From contig JACKDF010000003.1 in NCBI GenBank assembly GCA_020633655.1, positions 62,001-126,000 of the forward strand: a stretch of DNA of 64,000 bases, read 5' to 3'. The position numbers and the translations under genes are program-made. The notes beneath the pieces are model-generated. The model was given only the letters and a program-made list of their open reading frames with translations. It had not been told where the DNA came from and made no database searches. This DNA is from Deferribacteres bacterium (GTDB lineage Bacteria; Zhuqueibacterota; Zhuqueibacteria; Zhuqueibacterales; Geothermadaptataceae). Positions 35,319-44,926 of the stretch are shown piece by piece (positions within the stretch are counted from its first letter, which is position 1; every line of letters begins with the position of its first letter).

Positions 35319-37673
35319 CTAGCGTAGTGTTTTCTCGAATAACTTCAATATCCGTCGATACTCATCTGTCCATGAACTCGGCTCACGAAAGCCATGGCCT
35401 TCCATAGGATAAAATGCCACATCCCAATTTTCTTTACCCAATTCAATCAAGCGTTGTGAGATACGCACAACATCCTGAAAATGAACATTGCTGTCTACCA
35501 TCCCTGCGCACATGAGCAAATGATCTTGCAATCCTTCCACAAAATAGATTGGACTGCTCATTCTGTAGGCTGTGGAATCAACCTGCGGTATATTGAGAAT
35601 ATTTGATGTGTATGTGTGATGGTAATGAGCCCAATCGCCAACAGGACGTAATGCAGCCCCACTTTTAAAAACACCTGGTTTAGTGAATTGTGCCATTAAA
35701 ACGATAAATCCGCCATAAGAACCGCCGTAAATCCCTATTCGGTTGGCATCAATGGCGTGATTTGTAACTAACCATTTCGCTGCATCAACGTGATCATCAA
35801 GGTCCTTCCCGCCCATGTGACGGTAGATCCCCGTTCGCCAGTCTCGACCGTAACCAGCGCTTCCACGATAATCCATATCCAAAACTGTGTAGCCTTTATC
35901 GACAAGTAAGTTATTAAACATGTATTCACGGAAATAACTTGACCACCATTTGTGGGCATTTTGGAACCAACCAGCTCCATGAACAAACACTACTGCAGCA
36001 CTATTTGGTTTTTCCGGTTTGTACAAGCGGGCATACGGTTGGTTGCCATCCTCAGCAGGAATACGGACGATTTGCGGCACACGCCAGGGATACTTTTTCC
36101 ATTGTTCTGTTGTAGAGAAAGTTAAACGTTTCACTTTGGTGTTGTGTTGAGCTTTCTGTATATACAATTCCCATGGTTCGTTGCTGAAAGAACGCAGAAC
36201 GGCAACTTGTTTTCCATCCGGGGAAACAACACCGTCGTTCCGGCCTGGCATGCTTGTGAGTTTGGTTTTTTGTGAACCGTCTAATTTCATTCGGTAAAAA
36301 TGCCGTTCACCCGGATGTTCCTGATTGGAACTAAAGAACCAATATTTTTCGTCAGGTGAAATTATCGGATCGTAAATTTCAAAAGGGCCACTTGTGAGAG
36401 CTTCACTTATTCCCGTTTTTAGATAATACGCGTACAAGTGGCTGTATCCGCTTTCCTCACTGCAAAACCAAATGCCCTTATCCTCAGGCAACCAACCTTG
36501 TGAACTTACACCATTCCACCATGAAATCCCCGGACCTGCGATCCATGCATCATCATGTTGATGTTCAAAACTTTTGAGAATCCCCGTTGCCGGATCGAGA
36601 AAGGCGAGCCAACGGTCTTTATTGTCCAGGGAGCGAACTTCCACAAACGCCTTGTTCGTTTTACGACTCCAAAAAGGCCCCCAAATGTTCACAGCCCGTT
36701 TTTCTCCATCCTTTTTCTCTGAATATGTAAACTCAGGGAAGTTGCTAATATCCGGCAAGCTATCCACAGAAGCAAAAACCATAGTATCTGCATCAATATC
36801 AATACAAACAAGTTTAATCTCTTCTTGTGGCGAACCAACCTTTGCATAGGCCTTTTGCGTTTCCGTGTAACCGCTCTCGGTGATGAAGTGGGGGATTTGA
36901 GTCTCTTTCCCCGATTGTTTCTTTGAAGTCAGATTGCAAGTCACATACTTTTCATTTGGTGAAAGCTGCATATTATAAATGCGATAATCCCCAATATAAA
37001 ATTCGGGTATAGCGTTTGCATTTTTTTCTCTCAGTGATTCGCGTTTATCTTGCTTTTCTTTCCGCTCCCGCAATACTTGCATCAGTTGTAATTCTTCGGT
37101 GCGCAGAAATTTTTCCTGTAGATCTTTTGGAATTCCTTCCTTGTTGGGTTTGACTTTATCCTGCAGTTGCAGAAGTTGTTTTAATTCGAGGGATTGCCGA
37201 TCCCATGTAAAAAGTGCATTATCTTTTTCAAAAATTATTCTTTTCTGATCACTTGAAAAATGTGGATTTTTTTCAATGTCCAGACTATTTGTAATTTGGT
37301 GCATTCGGCTTCGCTTGATATCATAGAGATATATATCACCGTTTTTTGAAAACACCTTCCATTTTTTATCAAGAGAATACTCACCTTCCTGTGTTGGAAG
37401 TTGGGCTTGCTGGATGAGCGATACTTTTTGTGGACTGCCACCATTTATTGAAACAGCATACAATGAATCACTATCAGCGTCCTCAGGATTCCATTTGAAA
37501 TAAATAGTTTTACTATCTTCAGACCAGTATGGATTCTTCGGTTGCGACCCTATCCAGGTATCAGGATTTTGCATGATTGTTGGTATATCAAGCTGTGGTA
37601 TTGTCTGCGCTGGCAAAGAATTGAAAATAAAAAGCCACACAGGAATTGAAAATAATAGTCTTCCAGCAGTCAT
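35319..37673 (-). CDS. S9 family serine peptidase (prolyl oligopeptidase / DPP IV-like)
   Basis: This secreted peptidase has a signal peptide (MTAGRLLFSIPVWLFIFNSLPAQT), a beta-propeller domain through about residue 530 and a C-terminal alpha/beta-hydrolase domain. The catalytic triad is visible: Ser652 in YGGSYGGF, Asp717 in EGLQDHLL and His760 in EGHGF. The open frame starts at 37748, but AAGGACAACTTG just before the ATG at 37673 and the signal peptide that begins there decide the start, leaving 784 residues. It would cleave short peptides in the periplasm. It is transcribed alone, convergent with the small secreted gene and divergent from mutA. Confidence 0.88.
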   Translation of the reverse strand: MTAGRLLFSIPVWLFIFNSLPAQTIPQLDIPTIMQNPDTWIGSQPKNPYWSEDSKTIYFKWNPEDADSDSLYAVSINGGSPQKVSLIQQAQLPTQEGEYSLDKKWKVFSKNGDIYLYDIKRSRMHQITNSLDIEKNPHFSSDQKRIIFEKDNALFTWDRQSLELKQLLQLQDKVKPNKEGIPKDLQEKFLRTEELQLMQVLRERKEKQDKRESLREKNANAIPEFYIGDYRIYNMQLSPNEKYVTCNLTSKKQSGKETQIPHFITESGYTETQKAYAKVGSPQEEIKLVCIDIDADTMVFASVDSLPDISNFPEFTYSEKKDGEKRAVNIWGPFWSRKTNKAFVEVRSLDNKDRWLAFLDPATGILKSFEHQHDDAWIAGPGISWWNGVSSQGWLPEDKGIWFCSEESGYSHLYAYYLKTGISEALTSGPFEIYDPIISPDEKYWFFSSNQEHPGERHFYRMKLDGSQKTKLTSMPGRNDGVVSPDGKQVAVLRSFSNEPWELYIQKAQHNTKVKRLTFSTTEQWKKYPWRVPQIVRIPAEDGNQPYARLYKPEKPNSAAVVFVHGAGWFQNAHKWWSSYFREYMFNNLLVDKGYTVLDMDYRGSAGYGRDWRTGIYRHMGGKDLDDHVDAAKWLVTNHAIDANRIGIYGGSYGGFIVLMAQFTKPGVFKSGAALRPVGDWAHYHHTYTSNILNIPQVDSTAYRMSSPIYFVEGLQDHLLMCAGMVDSNVHFQDVVRISQRLIELGKENWDVAFYPMEGHGFREPSSWTDEYRRILKLFEKTLR

Positions 37674-38034
37674 CAAGTTGTCCTTCGTTTTGAATTCAGA
37701 GAATTGCCCAAAATAGTAAAACTCACTTTTTATGCAAGAGAATATCAAATCATGCTCAAATTAAAATGGCTATGTGTTCGTGCGTTCACAGCCAAAACGG
37801 TGCACATTGTCCATTCCTACAATTTTCTCATAAATCGGCTTTCCTGTTGTACTCTCAATAAATAATTTTTATATTTGCGGCCAAACAAAAACTGGATTCT
37901 GAAGGACGGCTATTAATTGAATTTTCGCTTTTTCAGCACAATTCGCAGTAAATTAAAATTTAGCTTGCAGTAATTATAATAAGGTTCATTAATAGATTTA
38001 GGGTGATTTTTAGTAAACCATATTGGAGTAATTC

Positions 38035-40140
38035 ATGAGTAAACATAAATCAAAAAAAACGGAAAGTTTGACAGGTGACTTTCCCAAACCGGATTATAAT
38101 GAATGGCGGCAGGAAGTGGACAAACTCCTTAAAGGCGCACCCTATGAAAAGGTGATGCCGACGCCTACTTACGAAGGTATCACACTGGAACCAATGTATC
38201 GAAAGGATGATGCAGCTTCTTTGGAGCATAGCAATGTCATGCCTGGAGAGGCACCTTTTGTTCGGGCAACAAATCTCCTTGGCAATTTTCAGCGTAAAAG
38301 AGAAGTTGCTCAGGAAATTCGATACCCGTCACCAGCCGAATTTAATCGTGCACTTTTGGCTGATTTAAAAGCTGGACAAACATCGGTTAATCTCATTGTG
38401 GACAGTGCAACAAAAGAAGGATATGATTCGGATCAGAGTAGTGAAACTGGACGGGGCGGGGTTGCCATCTCAACACTGGATGATCTCCAAACAGCATTGA
38501 ATGGCGTCAAATTGGAAGATATTCCCTTACACATTACATGCGGTGCATCTTCAATCGCGTTAACCGGTTTGCTTTCCGCCATTTATGAAAAAACACAAAT
38601 TAAAACCAGGAAGATAACTGGCAGTCTTACTGCGGATCCAATAGCCGAATTGGTTGTGAATGGCTACTTACCCATGGCAATGAGCGATGCGTTGAATGAA
38701 CTAGCAGTATCGACGATTTACTGGAAAACTCAGGCTCCACAATTGTCCACAATTGGCATTGACTGTTCAGTTTATACAGATGCCGGAGCGAGTGCTGTTC
38801 AGGAACTGGCTTTCGGATTGGCAAGCGGTGTGTTTTACATACGCCAACTGCAACAACGCAGTGTGGCTATCGATGATAGTGCATCACGCATGCGATTTAC
38901 TCTTGGTCTTGGCAGTAATTTCTTTATGGAAATTGCAAAATTACGTGCTGCACGCATGCTTTGGGCCCAGGTTGTAGGGGAATTTGGTGGAGGAGAAACT
39001 GCACAAAAAATGCAAATTCATGTCAGAACTACTACATGGAATAAGACGATTTACGATCCGTACGTCAATATGCTGCGCACGACGACTGAGGCCTTTTCTG
39101 GAGTTTTAGGTGGCGCAGAAAGCATGCACATTGCACCCTTCGACGAAACCTTCCGCCAGTCCGATGATTTTTCGAGACGTATAGCACGCAACACTCACTA
39201 TATTTTGGACGAAGAGAGCCATCTCAATCAGGTAATTGATCCGGCAGGTGGTTCATGGTATATTGAAAATATCACAAAAGAAATAGCTGAAAAAGCCTGG
39301 ACCCTTTTTCAACAAATCGAACAAATGGGCGGAATGCTGGTTGCGCTGGAAAAGGGCTTTCCACAGCAAGAAACAGCCAAAACCGCACATGCCCGCGGGA
39401 GCAACCTTGCCCTCCGTAAAGATAAGCTTGTTGGGACAAATGTTTATGCCAGTACATCAGAAGTACCTCTGGACCTGCGAAATTTTGATCGGAATGCATT
39501 TATTCAGGATCGAAAAGAATATCTCAGTAAATGGCGCAAAAAAAGGAGTTTGATTCAAATAACCCAAAATTCTTCTGTTGAAAATTTGAAAAATGCAGCG
39601 CTTGCTGGAGCTACAATCGGAAACATGTTTTCGTCTTTGCATCCCTCCGCAGAAAAAATGAGCGTTACGCCACTAAATACCCATAGAGGTGCAGAACCGT
39701 TTGAAAAACTTCGAACTACCATGGAGGAATACAAAAAGAAACATGGTAAGGGGATTCAGGTTTTTTTGGCGAATATCGGTTCAGTTGCACAATTTAAACC
39801 GCGTGCTGATTTCTCCACAGGATTTTTTCAAATAGTTGGATTTGATGTAATTAATCCTGCAGGATATGCCATTATCGATGAAGCTGTCTCTGCTGCTTCG
39901 AAGTCCGCTGCTCCCATCGTTGTGCTGTGCAGTACAGATCAAATGTATCCTGAAATCGTGCCTGAATTCACTACAAAATTAAAACAAACAAAGCCGCAGA
40001 CAATCGTGATTCTCGCCGGTTATCCAAAAGATTACCTCGATGAATTTCAAAAGGCAGGCGTTGATGAATTTATCCATCTCCGTGCCAATGCCTATGACAT
40101 CCTTTCTGATTTAATGCACAAGACAGGAGGTGCCCAATGA
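38035..40140 (+). CDS. mutA: Methylmalonyl-CoA mutase small (non-catalytic) subunit
   Basis: This is the small subunit of the adenosylcobalamin enzyme that interconverts methylmalonyl-CoA and succinyl-CoA. It shares the mutase TIM-barrel blocks (EGYDSDQSSETGRGGVAISTLDD, and IARNTHYILDEESHLNQVIDPAGGSWYIE), but its C-terminal cobalamin domain lacks the DxHxxG motif, reading ANIGSVAQFKPRADF there. That loss is usual for the small subunit and makes it structural. Length 701 residues. It starts after GGAG (38024-38027), 361 bases from the peptidase start at 37673, and its stop overlaps the mutB start by 4 bases. A TATAAT at 37975-37980 may be its -10, without a good -35. Confidence 0.9.
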   Translation: MSKHKSKKTESLTGDFPKPDYNEWRQEVDKLLKGAPYEKVMPTPTYEGITLEPMYRKDDAASLEHSNVMPGEAPFVRATNLLGNFQRKREVAQEIRYPSPAEFNRALLADLKAGQTSVNLIVDSATKEGYDSDQSSETGRGGVAISTLDDLQTALNGVKLEDIPLHITCGASSIALTGLLSAIYEKTQIKTRKITGSLTADPIAELVVNGYLPMAMSDALNELAVSTIYWKTQAPQLSTIGIDCSVYTDAGASAVQELAFGLASGVFYIRQLQQRSVAIDDSASRMRFTLGLGSNFFMEIAKLRAARMLWAQVVGEFGGGETAQKMQIHVRTTTWNKTIYDPYVNMLRTTTEAFSGVLGGAESMHIAPFDETFRQSDDFSRRIARNTHYILDEESHLNQVIDPAGGSWYIENITKEIAEKAWTLFQQIEQMGGMLVALEKGFPQQETAKTAHARGSNLALRKDKLVGTNVYASTSEVPLDLRNFDRNAFIQDRKEYLSKWRKKRSLIQITQNSSVENLKNAALAGATIGNMFSSLHPSAEKMSVTPLNTHRGAEPFEKLRTTMEEYKKKHGKGIQVFLANIGSVAQFKPRADFSTGFFQIVGFDVINPAGYAIIDEAVSAASKSAAPIVVLCSTDQMYPEIVPEFTTKLKQTKPQTIVILAGYPKDYLDEFQKAGVDEFIHLRANAYDILSDLMHKTGGAQ

Positions 40141-42311
40141 GCCGGACACCCGATTTTACCAAGATCAATTTCAATTTAAAAACCAATAAAATATCCGAAA
40201 ATGAATGGCGTGAAAATGCGGCAAAAACTGTGGAGATGGATTTCGACAAGCTCAGCTGGCTAACGAATGAGCAAATTCGTGTCAAACCACTCTACACGGC
40301 AGCAGATACTGAAAAATTGGAGCATCTGGATTATGTTGCTGGTATTCCACCATTTTTTCGCGGACCCTATGCTACGATGTATGTAATGCGCCCCTGGACC
40401 GTTCGTCAATACGCTGGATTCTCCACAGCTGAGGAATCCAATGCATTTTACAGACGGAATCTTGCTGCTGGTCAGAAAGGTTTGTCGGTAGCCTTTGATT
40501 TGGCGACGCACCGGGGTTATGATTCGGACCATCCCCGCGTCATTGGCGATGTGGGAAAAGCAGGTGTGGCCGTCGATTCTATTCTCGATATGAAAATTTT
40601 GTTTGATTCCATTCCGTTGGATCAAATTTCGGTTTCCATGACGATGAATGGGGCTGTGATTCCCATTATGGCATTTTACATTGTGACAGCGGAAGAGCAG
40701 GGGGTAAGCATGGAGCAACTGGCTGGCACTATACAAAATGACATACTAAAAGAATATATGGTGCGCAATACCTATATTTATCCGCCTGAGCCAAGCATGC
40801 GTATCATCGCGGATATCTTCTCCTTTACGTCACAATATATGCCCAAATTCAACAGCATTAGCATTTCCGGATACCACATGCAGGAAGCAGGCGCCACAGC
40901 TGATTTGGAAATGGCTTACACTTTAGCAGACGGACTTGAATACGTGCGCACCGGGATAAATGCCGGCATCGATATCGATGCCTTTGCACCGCGTTTGAGT
41001 TTCTTCTGGGCGCAGGGCATGAACTATTTTATGGAAATAGCGAAAATGCGTTCGGCACGTCTTATCTGGGCGAAAATGATCAAACAATTCAACCCGCAAA
41101 ATCCAAAATCCATGGCCTTGCGCACACACTCCCAAACCTCCGGTTGGTCACTCACGGAGCAAGATCCATTTAACAATGTGACACGCACCTGCATTGAAGC
41201 AATGGCCGCAGCATTAGGTCACACGCAATCTTTGCATACGAATTCGCTTGACGAGGCAATTGCATTGCCGACGGATTTTTCTGCACGTATCGCGCGAAAT
41301 ACGCAACTCTTTTTGCAGGAAGAAAGCGGAATTTGCCGTGTTATTGATCCATGGGGGGGTAGCTACTATGTTGAGGCTCTCACCAATGAACTGTTGCAAC
41401 GAGGCTGGGCGCACATCGATGAAGTGGAATCCCTTGGTGGCATGGCCAAAGCCATTGAAACGGGTATTCCGAAAATGCGCATCGAAGAAGCAGCAGCACG
41501 CCGGCAGGCACATATCGATTCTGGGCAGGAAACCATCGTGGGTGTTAATAAATTTCGACTCGAAAAAGAAGATCCGATTGATATTCTTGAAATTGACAAT
41601 ACAGCGGTTCGTGAAGCGCAACTTCGCCGGCTGGAAAAACTGCGCGCAGATCGAGATTCTGAACGAGTCCAGCAAACCTTGAATGCGCTTACGCAAGCAG
41701 CCGAAAATGGCGAAGGGAATTTATTGCAACTGGCAATCGAAGCTGCGCGTGCCCGGGCATCCCTTGGCGAAATATCGGATGCAATGGACAAAGTTTTTGG
41801 ACGCCACCGTGCTGTTATTCGGACAATCAGCGGTGTCTACAGCAGTGCATTTGGTGAGGACAAACAAGTGCAGCAGGTTTTAGAAAAAACCCGGGAATTT
41901 GAGAAAATTGAAGGCAGACGACCGCGTATTTTAATTGCCAAAATGGGGCAGGACGGCCATGATCGTGGAGCGAAAGTTGTGGCCACAGCCTACGCTGATC
42001 TCGGGTTTGATGTCGATATCGGTCCATTGTTTCAGACACCGGAAGAAACAGCACGGCAGGCAGTGGAAAATGATGTGCATGTCATCGGCATGAGTTCGCT
42101 GGCTGCAGGGCATAAAACGCTCCTGCCAGCGCTGGTTCAGGAATTGGAAAAACTTGGCCGGGACGATATTATGGTGGTTATTGGTGGTGTCATTCCACCA
42201 CAAGATTATGAGTTCTTGCGTGAGCACGGCGCTGCGGCGATATTTGGTCCGGGAACCGTGCTGCCGGTTGCGGCGGAAAAAGTATTGGATGAGCTGTTTT
42301 TACGGATTTAA
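40137..42311 (+). CDS. mutB: Methylmalonyl-CoA mutase large (catalytic) subunit
   Basis: This is the catalytic subunit. The substrate-binding region reads RGPYATMYVMRPWTVRQYAGF and RGYDSDHPRVIGDVGKAGVAVDSI; the C-terminal cobalamin domain has the intact DxHxxG motif DGHDRG at residues 606-611 (His608 ligates cobalt), with SSLAAGHKTL and VVIGGVIPPQDY after it. Length 724 residues is normal. It overlaps mutA by 4 bases, so heterodimer subunits are made together. With the thiolase cluster upstream it suggests propionyl-CoA or branched-chain metabolism. Neither the epimerase nor the MeaB chaperone is in the window. Confidence 0.95.
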   Translation: MSRTPDFTKINFNLKTNKISENEWRENAAKTVEMDFDKLSWLTNEQIRVKPLYTAADTEKLEHLDYVAGIPPFFRGPYATMYVMRPWTVRQYAGFSTAEESNAFYRRNLAAGQKGLSVAFDLATHRGYDSDHPRVIGDVGKAGVAVDSILDMKILFDSIPLDQISVSMTMNGAVIPIMAFYIVTAEEQGVSMEQLAGTIQNDILKEYMVRNTYIYPPEPSMRIIADIFSFTSQYMPKFNSISISGYHMQEAGATADLEMAYTLADGLEYVRTGINAGIDIDAFAPRLSFFWAQGMNYFMEIAKMRSARLIWAKMIKQFNPQNPKSMALRTHSQTSGWSLTEQDPFNNVTRTCIEAMAAALGHTQSLHTNSLDEAIALPTDFSARIARNTQLFLQEESGICRVIDPWGGSYYVEALTNELLQRGWAHIDEVESLGGMAKAIETGIPKMRIEEAAARRQAHIDSGQETIVGVNKFRLEKEDPIDILEIDNTAVREAQLRRLEKLRADRDSERVQQTLNALTQAAENGEGNLLQLAIEAARARASLGEISDAMDKVFGRHRAVIRTISGVYSSAFGEDKQVQQVLEKTREFEKIEGRRPRILIAKMGQDGHDRGAKVVATAYADLGFDVDIGPLFQTPEETARQAVENDVHVIGMSSLAAGHKTLLPALVQELEKLGRDDIMVVIGGVIPPQDYEFLREHGAAAIFGPGTVLPVAAEKVLDELFLRI

Positions 42312-42383
42312 TACGGAACCAGATTTCCTCTCTGTAAACATTTCAAAATCCCACCCAATTTGTTCGATAATAAATGCAAACCC

Positions 42384-42416
42384 AACGTTGACAGGGTTCA
42401 GAGCCCTGTCAACGTT
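42384..42416. terminator. Long hairpin after mutB (terminator-like, no T-tract)
   Basis: A perfect 13-bp stem (42384-42396 with 42404-42416; arm AACGTTGACAGGG) and a 7-base loop stand 72 bases after the mutB stop. AAAATCC follows on the plus strand and GGGTTTGC on the minus, so there is no U-tract. It may still end mutB transcription with Rho or protect its 3' end, or be a mobile-repeat-type palindrome. Confidence 0.45.
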
Positions 42417-42459
42417 AAAATCCAAATAATTCAATTTCACCCTAATAAACAAATTTCAA

Positions 42460-42876
42460 TTGTCCAGATCAAATCAGAACGGCATTTCTTTAGTCGAAGC
42501 CATGATTGCCATAGTGATATTTATGATTATCATGATTGGCGGACAAACGTATTTTGTCCGATCGCAATCGCTCATTGCTTATGATAACGTAAAACGGCAT
42601 GCGGTTGCTGATGCTGTTCGAAAGATGGAATCTCTTGTTAATCTTGATTATTCGTCCATCACTTCCAGCCTGAATGAAACCAGCGTGACTGTGAATCTTG
42701 GGACACGCAATGGCACACGCACTACAACAATTACAAATATTGACGATACGGCGGACGGTGAAGGTGGTGCGGACAGTGATGGGAACACCGTTGACTATAA
42801 AATGATTGAAATTGAGGTTTCCTGGACGACGAATCGAGAACAAAGTATTGAAATTTCGACCTATGTCGTCGAGTAA
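42460..42876 (+). CDS. Prepilin-like protein (PilV-type minor pilin)
   Basis: This 138-residue protein starts MSRSNQNGISLVEAMIAIVIFMIIM, a type IV prepilin leader: processing after Gly8 leaves Ile at +1 and Glu at +5 of the hydrophobic helix. It resembles minor pilins such as PilV/PulI that prime the pilus. The start is TTG at 42460, since no ATG lies in frame before the leader, and the ribosome site is weak. It lies first in a plus-strand set of three pilin-like genes that converge on the minus-strand pil operon. Which minor pilin it is remains unclear. Confidence 0.75.
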   Translation: MSRSNQNGISLVEAMIAIVIFMIIMIGGQTYFVRSQSLIAYDNVKRHAVADAVRKMESLVNLDYSSITSSLNETSVTVNLGTRNGTRTTTITNIDDTADGEGGADSDGNTVDYKMIEIEVSWTTNREQSIEISTYVVE

Positions 42877-43906
42877 TGATTACATGAATATGTGCATCCG
42901 TTCAAACCACAGGAAAGAAAAGGGGTATGTCTTAGGTCTCGTACTTATCTTTTTTCTGATTTTCTCTATCATCGGTTTAACCCTTATTAAAATGGCGGGT
43001 GATGAAGGTGTTTTTGCAACCAGATACTATCATTCTGTCAGGGCTTTTTATAATGCGGAAAAGGGGGTTCAGCGTGGTCTATGGCTGGTTAACAATGTTT
43101 CCAATTCCGCCGCAACTTATACTATTGAAAACTGCAGTGTGGATTACGATTCGACAACGAAAATAATGACCTCAACGGGAACTTCCGGCCAGATGGAAAA
43201 GATCATTCAGGTTACCCTCGCTGGTGGTAATACGTGGCCTTATGTTCTTTTTAACGATCTTGAAAAAATGGATTTAAGCAATGGGGCAGGCAGCATAACC
43301 GGTGATGTCCATTCGAATAATGAAGTCAGCGTTGAAGGATTTACAGTGGATGGCACAATCACAGAGGCTTCGCCAAGCGTAACTTTTCCAACAGTTGACT
43401 GGGCAGAATTAAAGCAAAAAGCAATCACCAATGGACAGTATTACACGTATTCCGGCTATTTCTCGTCCTATGATACATGGTGGGGAGGTACACTGTATAC
43501 CACTGGAACGGCAACTTTCTATGATCATACAACCTACTATGGAACACTTGTGGCTGAACTTGACATTGTGTTTAATGGCAACAACTCAACTTTAATTGCG
43601 AACCCTTCTTCTTATCCCGCCGCAATTGCAGGTAGGAATCTGATTTTTCGGGGAGGAACAAATTCAATAATCGGTTTGACAATAGTGGATCGCCACAATA
43701 CTTATTCCTATGGCAATTTCAATATAAGTGGATCCGATCATACATTTACCGGTGCATTTATTGCCAAAAACATAATATATCAAAGCTATGGTTCTAATAC
43801 GATTTTTACATACAATACTAATATGGCGACGAACATAGAAGATGTTGATTTCAATTTTGCAGGTGGGGGTAATTTGTATATTACAAGTTGGGAGCAAGTA
43901 AAGTAG
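42863..43906 (+). CDS. PilX-like minor pilin / pilus assembly protein
   Basis: A short polar leader is followed by KEKGYVLGLVLIFFLIFSIIGLTLIKMAG, a membrane helix of PilX/GspK type, then AFYNAEKGVQRGLW, the AExG-like region typical of PilX-family minor pilins. The long C-terminal half (residues 120-340) is a glycine/threonine/tyrosine-rich beta-structure, with NGQYYTYSGY and similar runs, suggesting a surface domain. It overlaps the previous gene by 14 bases if ATG 42863 is used; ATG 42884 is an alternative. The upstream frame to 42806 looks unused. It is followed by a further prepilin gene. Confidence 0.68.
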   Translation: MSSSNDYMNMCIRSNHRKEKGYVLGLVLIFFLIFSIIGLTLIKMAGDEGVFATRYYHSVRAFYNAEKGVQRGLWLVNNVSNSAATYTIENCSVDYDSTTKIMTSTGTSGQMEKIIQVTLAGGNTWPYVLFNDLEKMDLSNGAGSITGDVHSNNEVSVEGFTVDGTITEASPSVTFPTVDWAELKQKAITNGQYYTYSGYFSSYDTWWGGTLYTTGTATFYDHTTYYGTLVAELDIVFNGNNSTLIANPSSYPAAIAGRNLIFRGGTNSIIGLTIVDRHNTYSYGNFNISGSDHTFTGAFIAKNIIYQSYGSNTIFTYNTNMATNIEDVDFNFAGGGNLYITSWEQVK

Positions 43907-43944
43907 AACATAAAATTTTACTAGACGAAGGGATTTTTTCGTTA

Positions 43945-44475
43945 ATGAAAAATGACCGAATGAAAGTTGATTTGGATCGTTTCCTTTCAAAGAACAGTGG
44001 CTTCACATTGGTTGAAATGGTTATTTCGCTTGTGATTGGTGGTATTTTGCTTTCATCGATCAGTGTCATTGTCAGCAGTGCTTATGATTTTTATTTCGAT
44101 AGCAGAAAAAAGATACAATTGCAACAGGATTTCTCCCTTGTTGAGCAAGTTTTAAGTTCGCGAATTCATGAGGCGGAAAAAGGTGAGCAAAAAATATATA
44201 CAAATTATTCAGAGCTTTTATCAGGTGGGTCTGCACAAACAAGCGGGAGCTGTTTGCGCGTCACATTTAAGGATGAATCATCTCAGCTCTTATGCCAAAT
44301 CGATAATGATTTTTATGTAATTGATGAATCGACAGGGGCACAAACTCAATTGATTAAAACAATTGTGGATACTTTGAATTTTTCAGACCAGACGAATTAT
44401 ATTGAAACAGTCTACACCCTTCAACAGGGGAATTGGGTGCTTACCGACACCCTCTGTCATGCCTTTCGTAATTAG
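43945..44475 (+). CDS. Prepilin-like protein (PilW/PulJ-type)
   Basis: The leader KNSGFTLVEMVISLVIGGILLSSISVIV contains Gly at -1, Phe at +1 and Glu at +5, as expected for a type IV prepilin. The rest (LQQDFSLVEQVLSSRIHEA, then a beta-rich tail) fits PilW/PulJ-type minor pilins. The frame opens at 43888 inside the previous gene; I take ATG 43945 because the leader should be short (ATG 43960 is a second choice). It ends 33 bases from the convergent response regulator gene, with an 8-bp hairpin between (44485-44492 with 44508-44515). Confidence 0.75.
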   Translation: MKNDRMKVDLDRFLSKNSGFTLVEMVISLVIGGILLSSISVIVSSAYDFYFDSRKKIQLQQDFSLVEQVLSSRIHEAEKGEQKIYTNYSELLSGGSAQTSGSCLRVTFKDESSQLLCQIDNDFYVIDESTGAQTQLIKTIVDTLNFSDQTNYIETVYTLQQGNWVLTDTLCHAFRN

Positions 44476-44508
44476 AGCAATTTCTAAATAACAGCATTAA
44501 AACAGGGG

Positions 44509-44913
44509 TTATTTAAACGTAATAACGTCATCGCTTTCGATATTTTGAAAACGTTTGGAAACCAGAGAAAAAACATCAGCACGATTGATTGGTTTGAAGA
44601 GATAGGTATGGGCGCCTTCTTTTATTGCGCGGCGGACTGTTTCATCATCATTGTAGGTTGACATGATGATGATCTGTGTGTCAGGTTGCATTTTCTTCCA
44701 GGCAATCAAGGTTTCAAATCCATTCATAATCGGCATTTCAATGTCGATGAAAGCCAGATCGATTGTCTGCTTTTTTGCTTTCGTGATGGCTTCCTGTCCA
44801 TTTTTTGCATAGAAAACTGTATATGGCATCTTACGGAACATTCCCTGAAAATACTTCAAAGTCACCAGATCATCATCCACTACCATGATACTATGTTGGT
44901 TTTCTTTATTCAT
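44509..44913 (-). CDS. Receiver-only response regulator (CheY-like)
   Basis: This 134-residue protein is a single receiver domain with no output domain. The acidic pocket is VDDD at residues 12-15, phospho-acceptor Asp57 is in IDIEMP, then STYN (Thr/Ser) and FKPI (Lys). It lies 13 bases after pilQ on the same strand, so it is likely the last gene of the pil operon, suggesting control of pilus activity or motility. No histidine kinase is adjacent. The output is presumably protein-protein contact; target unknown. Confidence 0.88.
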   Translation of the reverse strand: MNKENQHSIMVVDDDLVTLKYFQGMFRKMPYTVFYAKNGQEAITKAKKQTIDLAFIDIEMPIMNGFETLIAWKKMQPDTQIIIMSTYNDDETVRRAIKEGAHTYLFKPINRADVFSLVSKRFQNIESDDVITFK

Positions 44914-44926
44914 GAGCGAACCTTGC

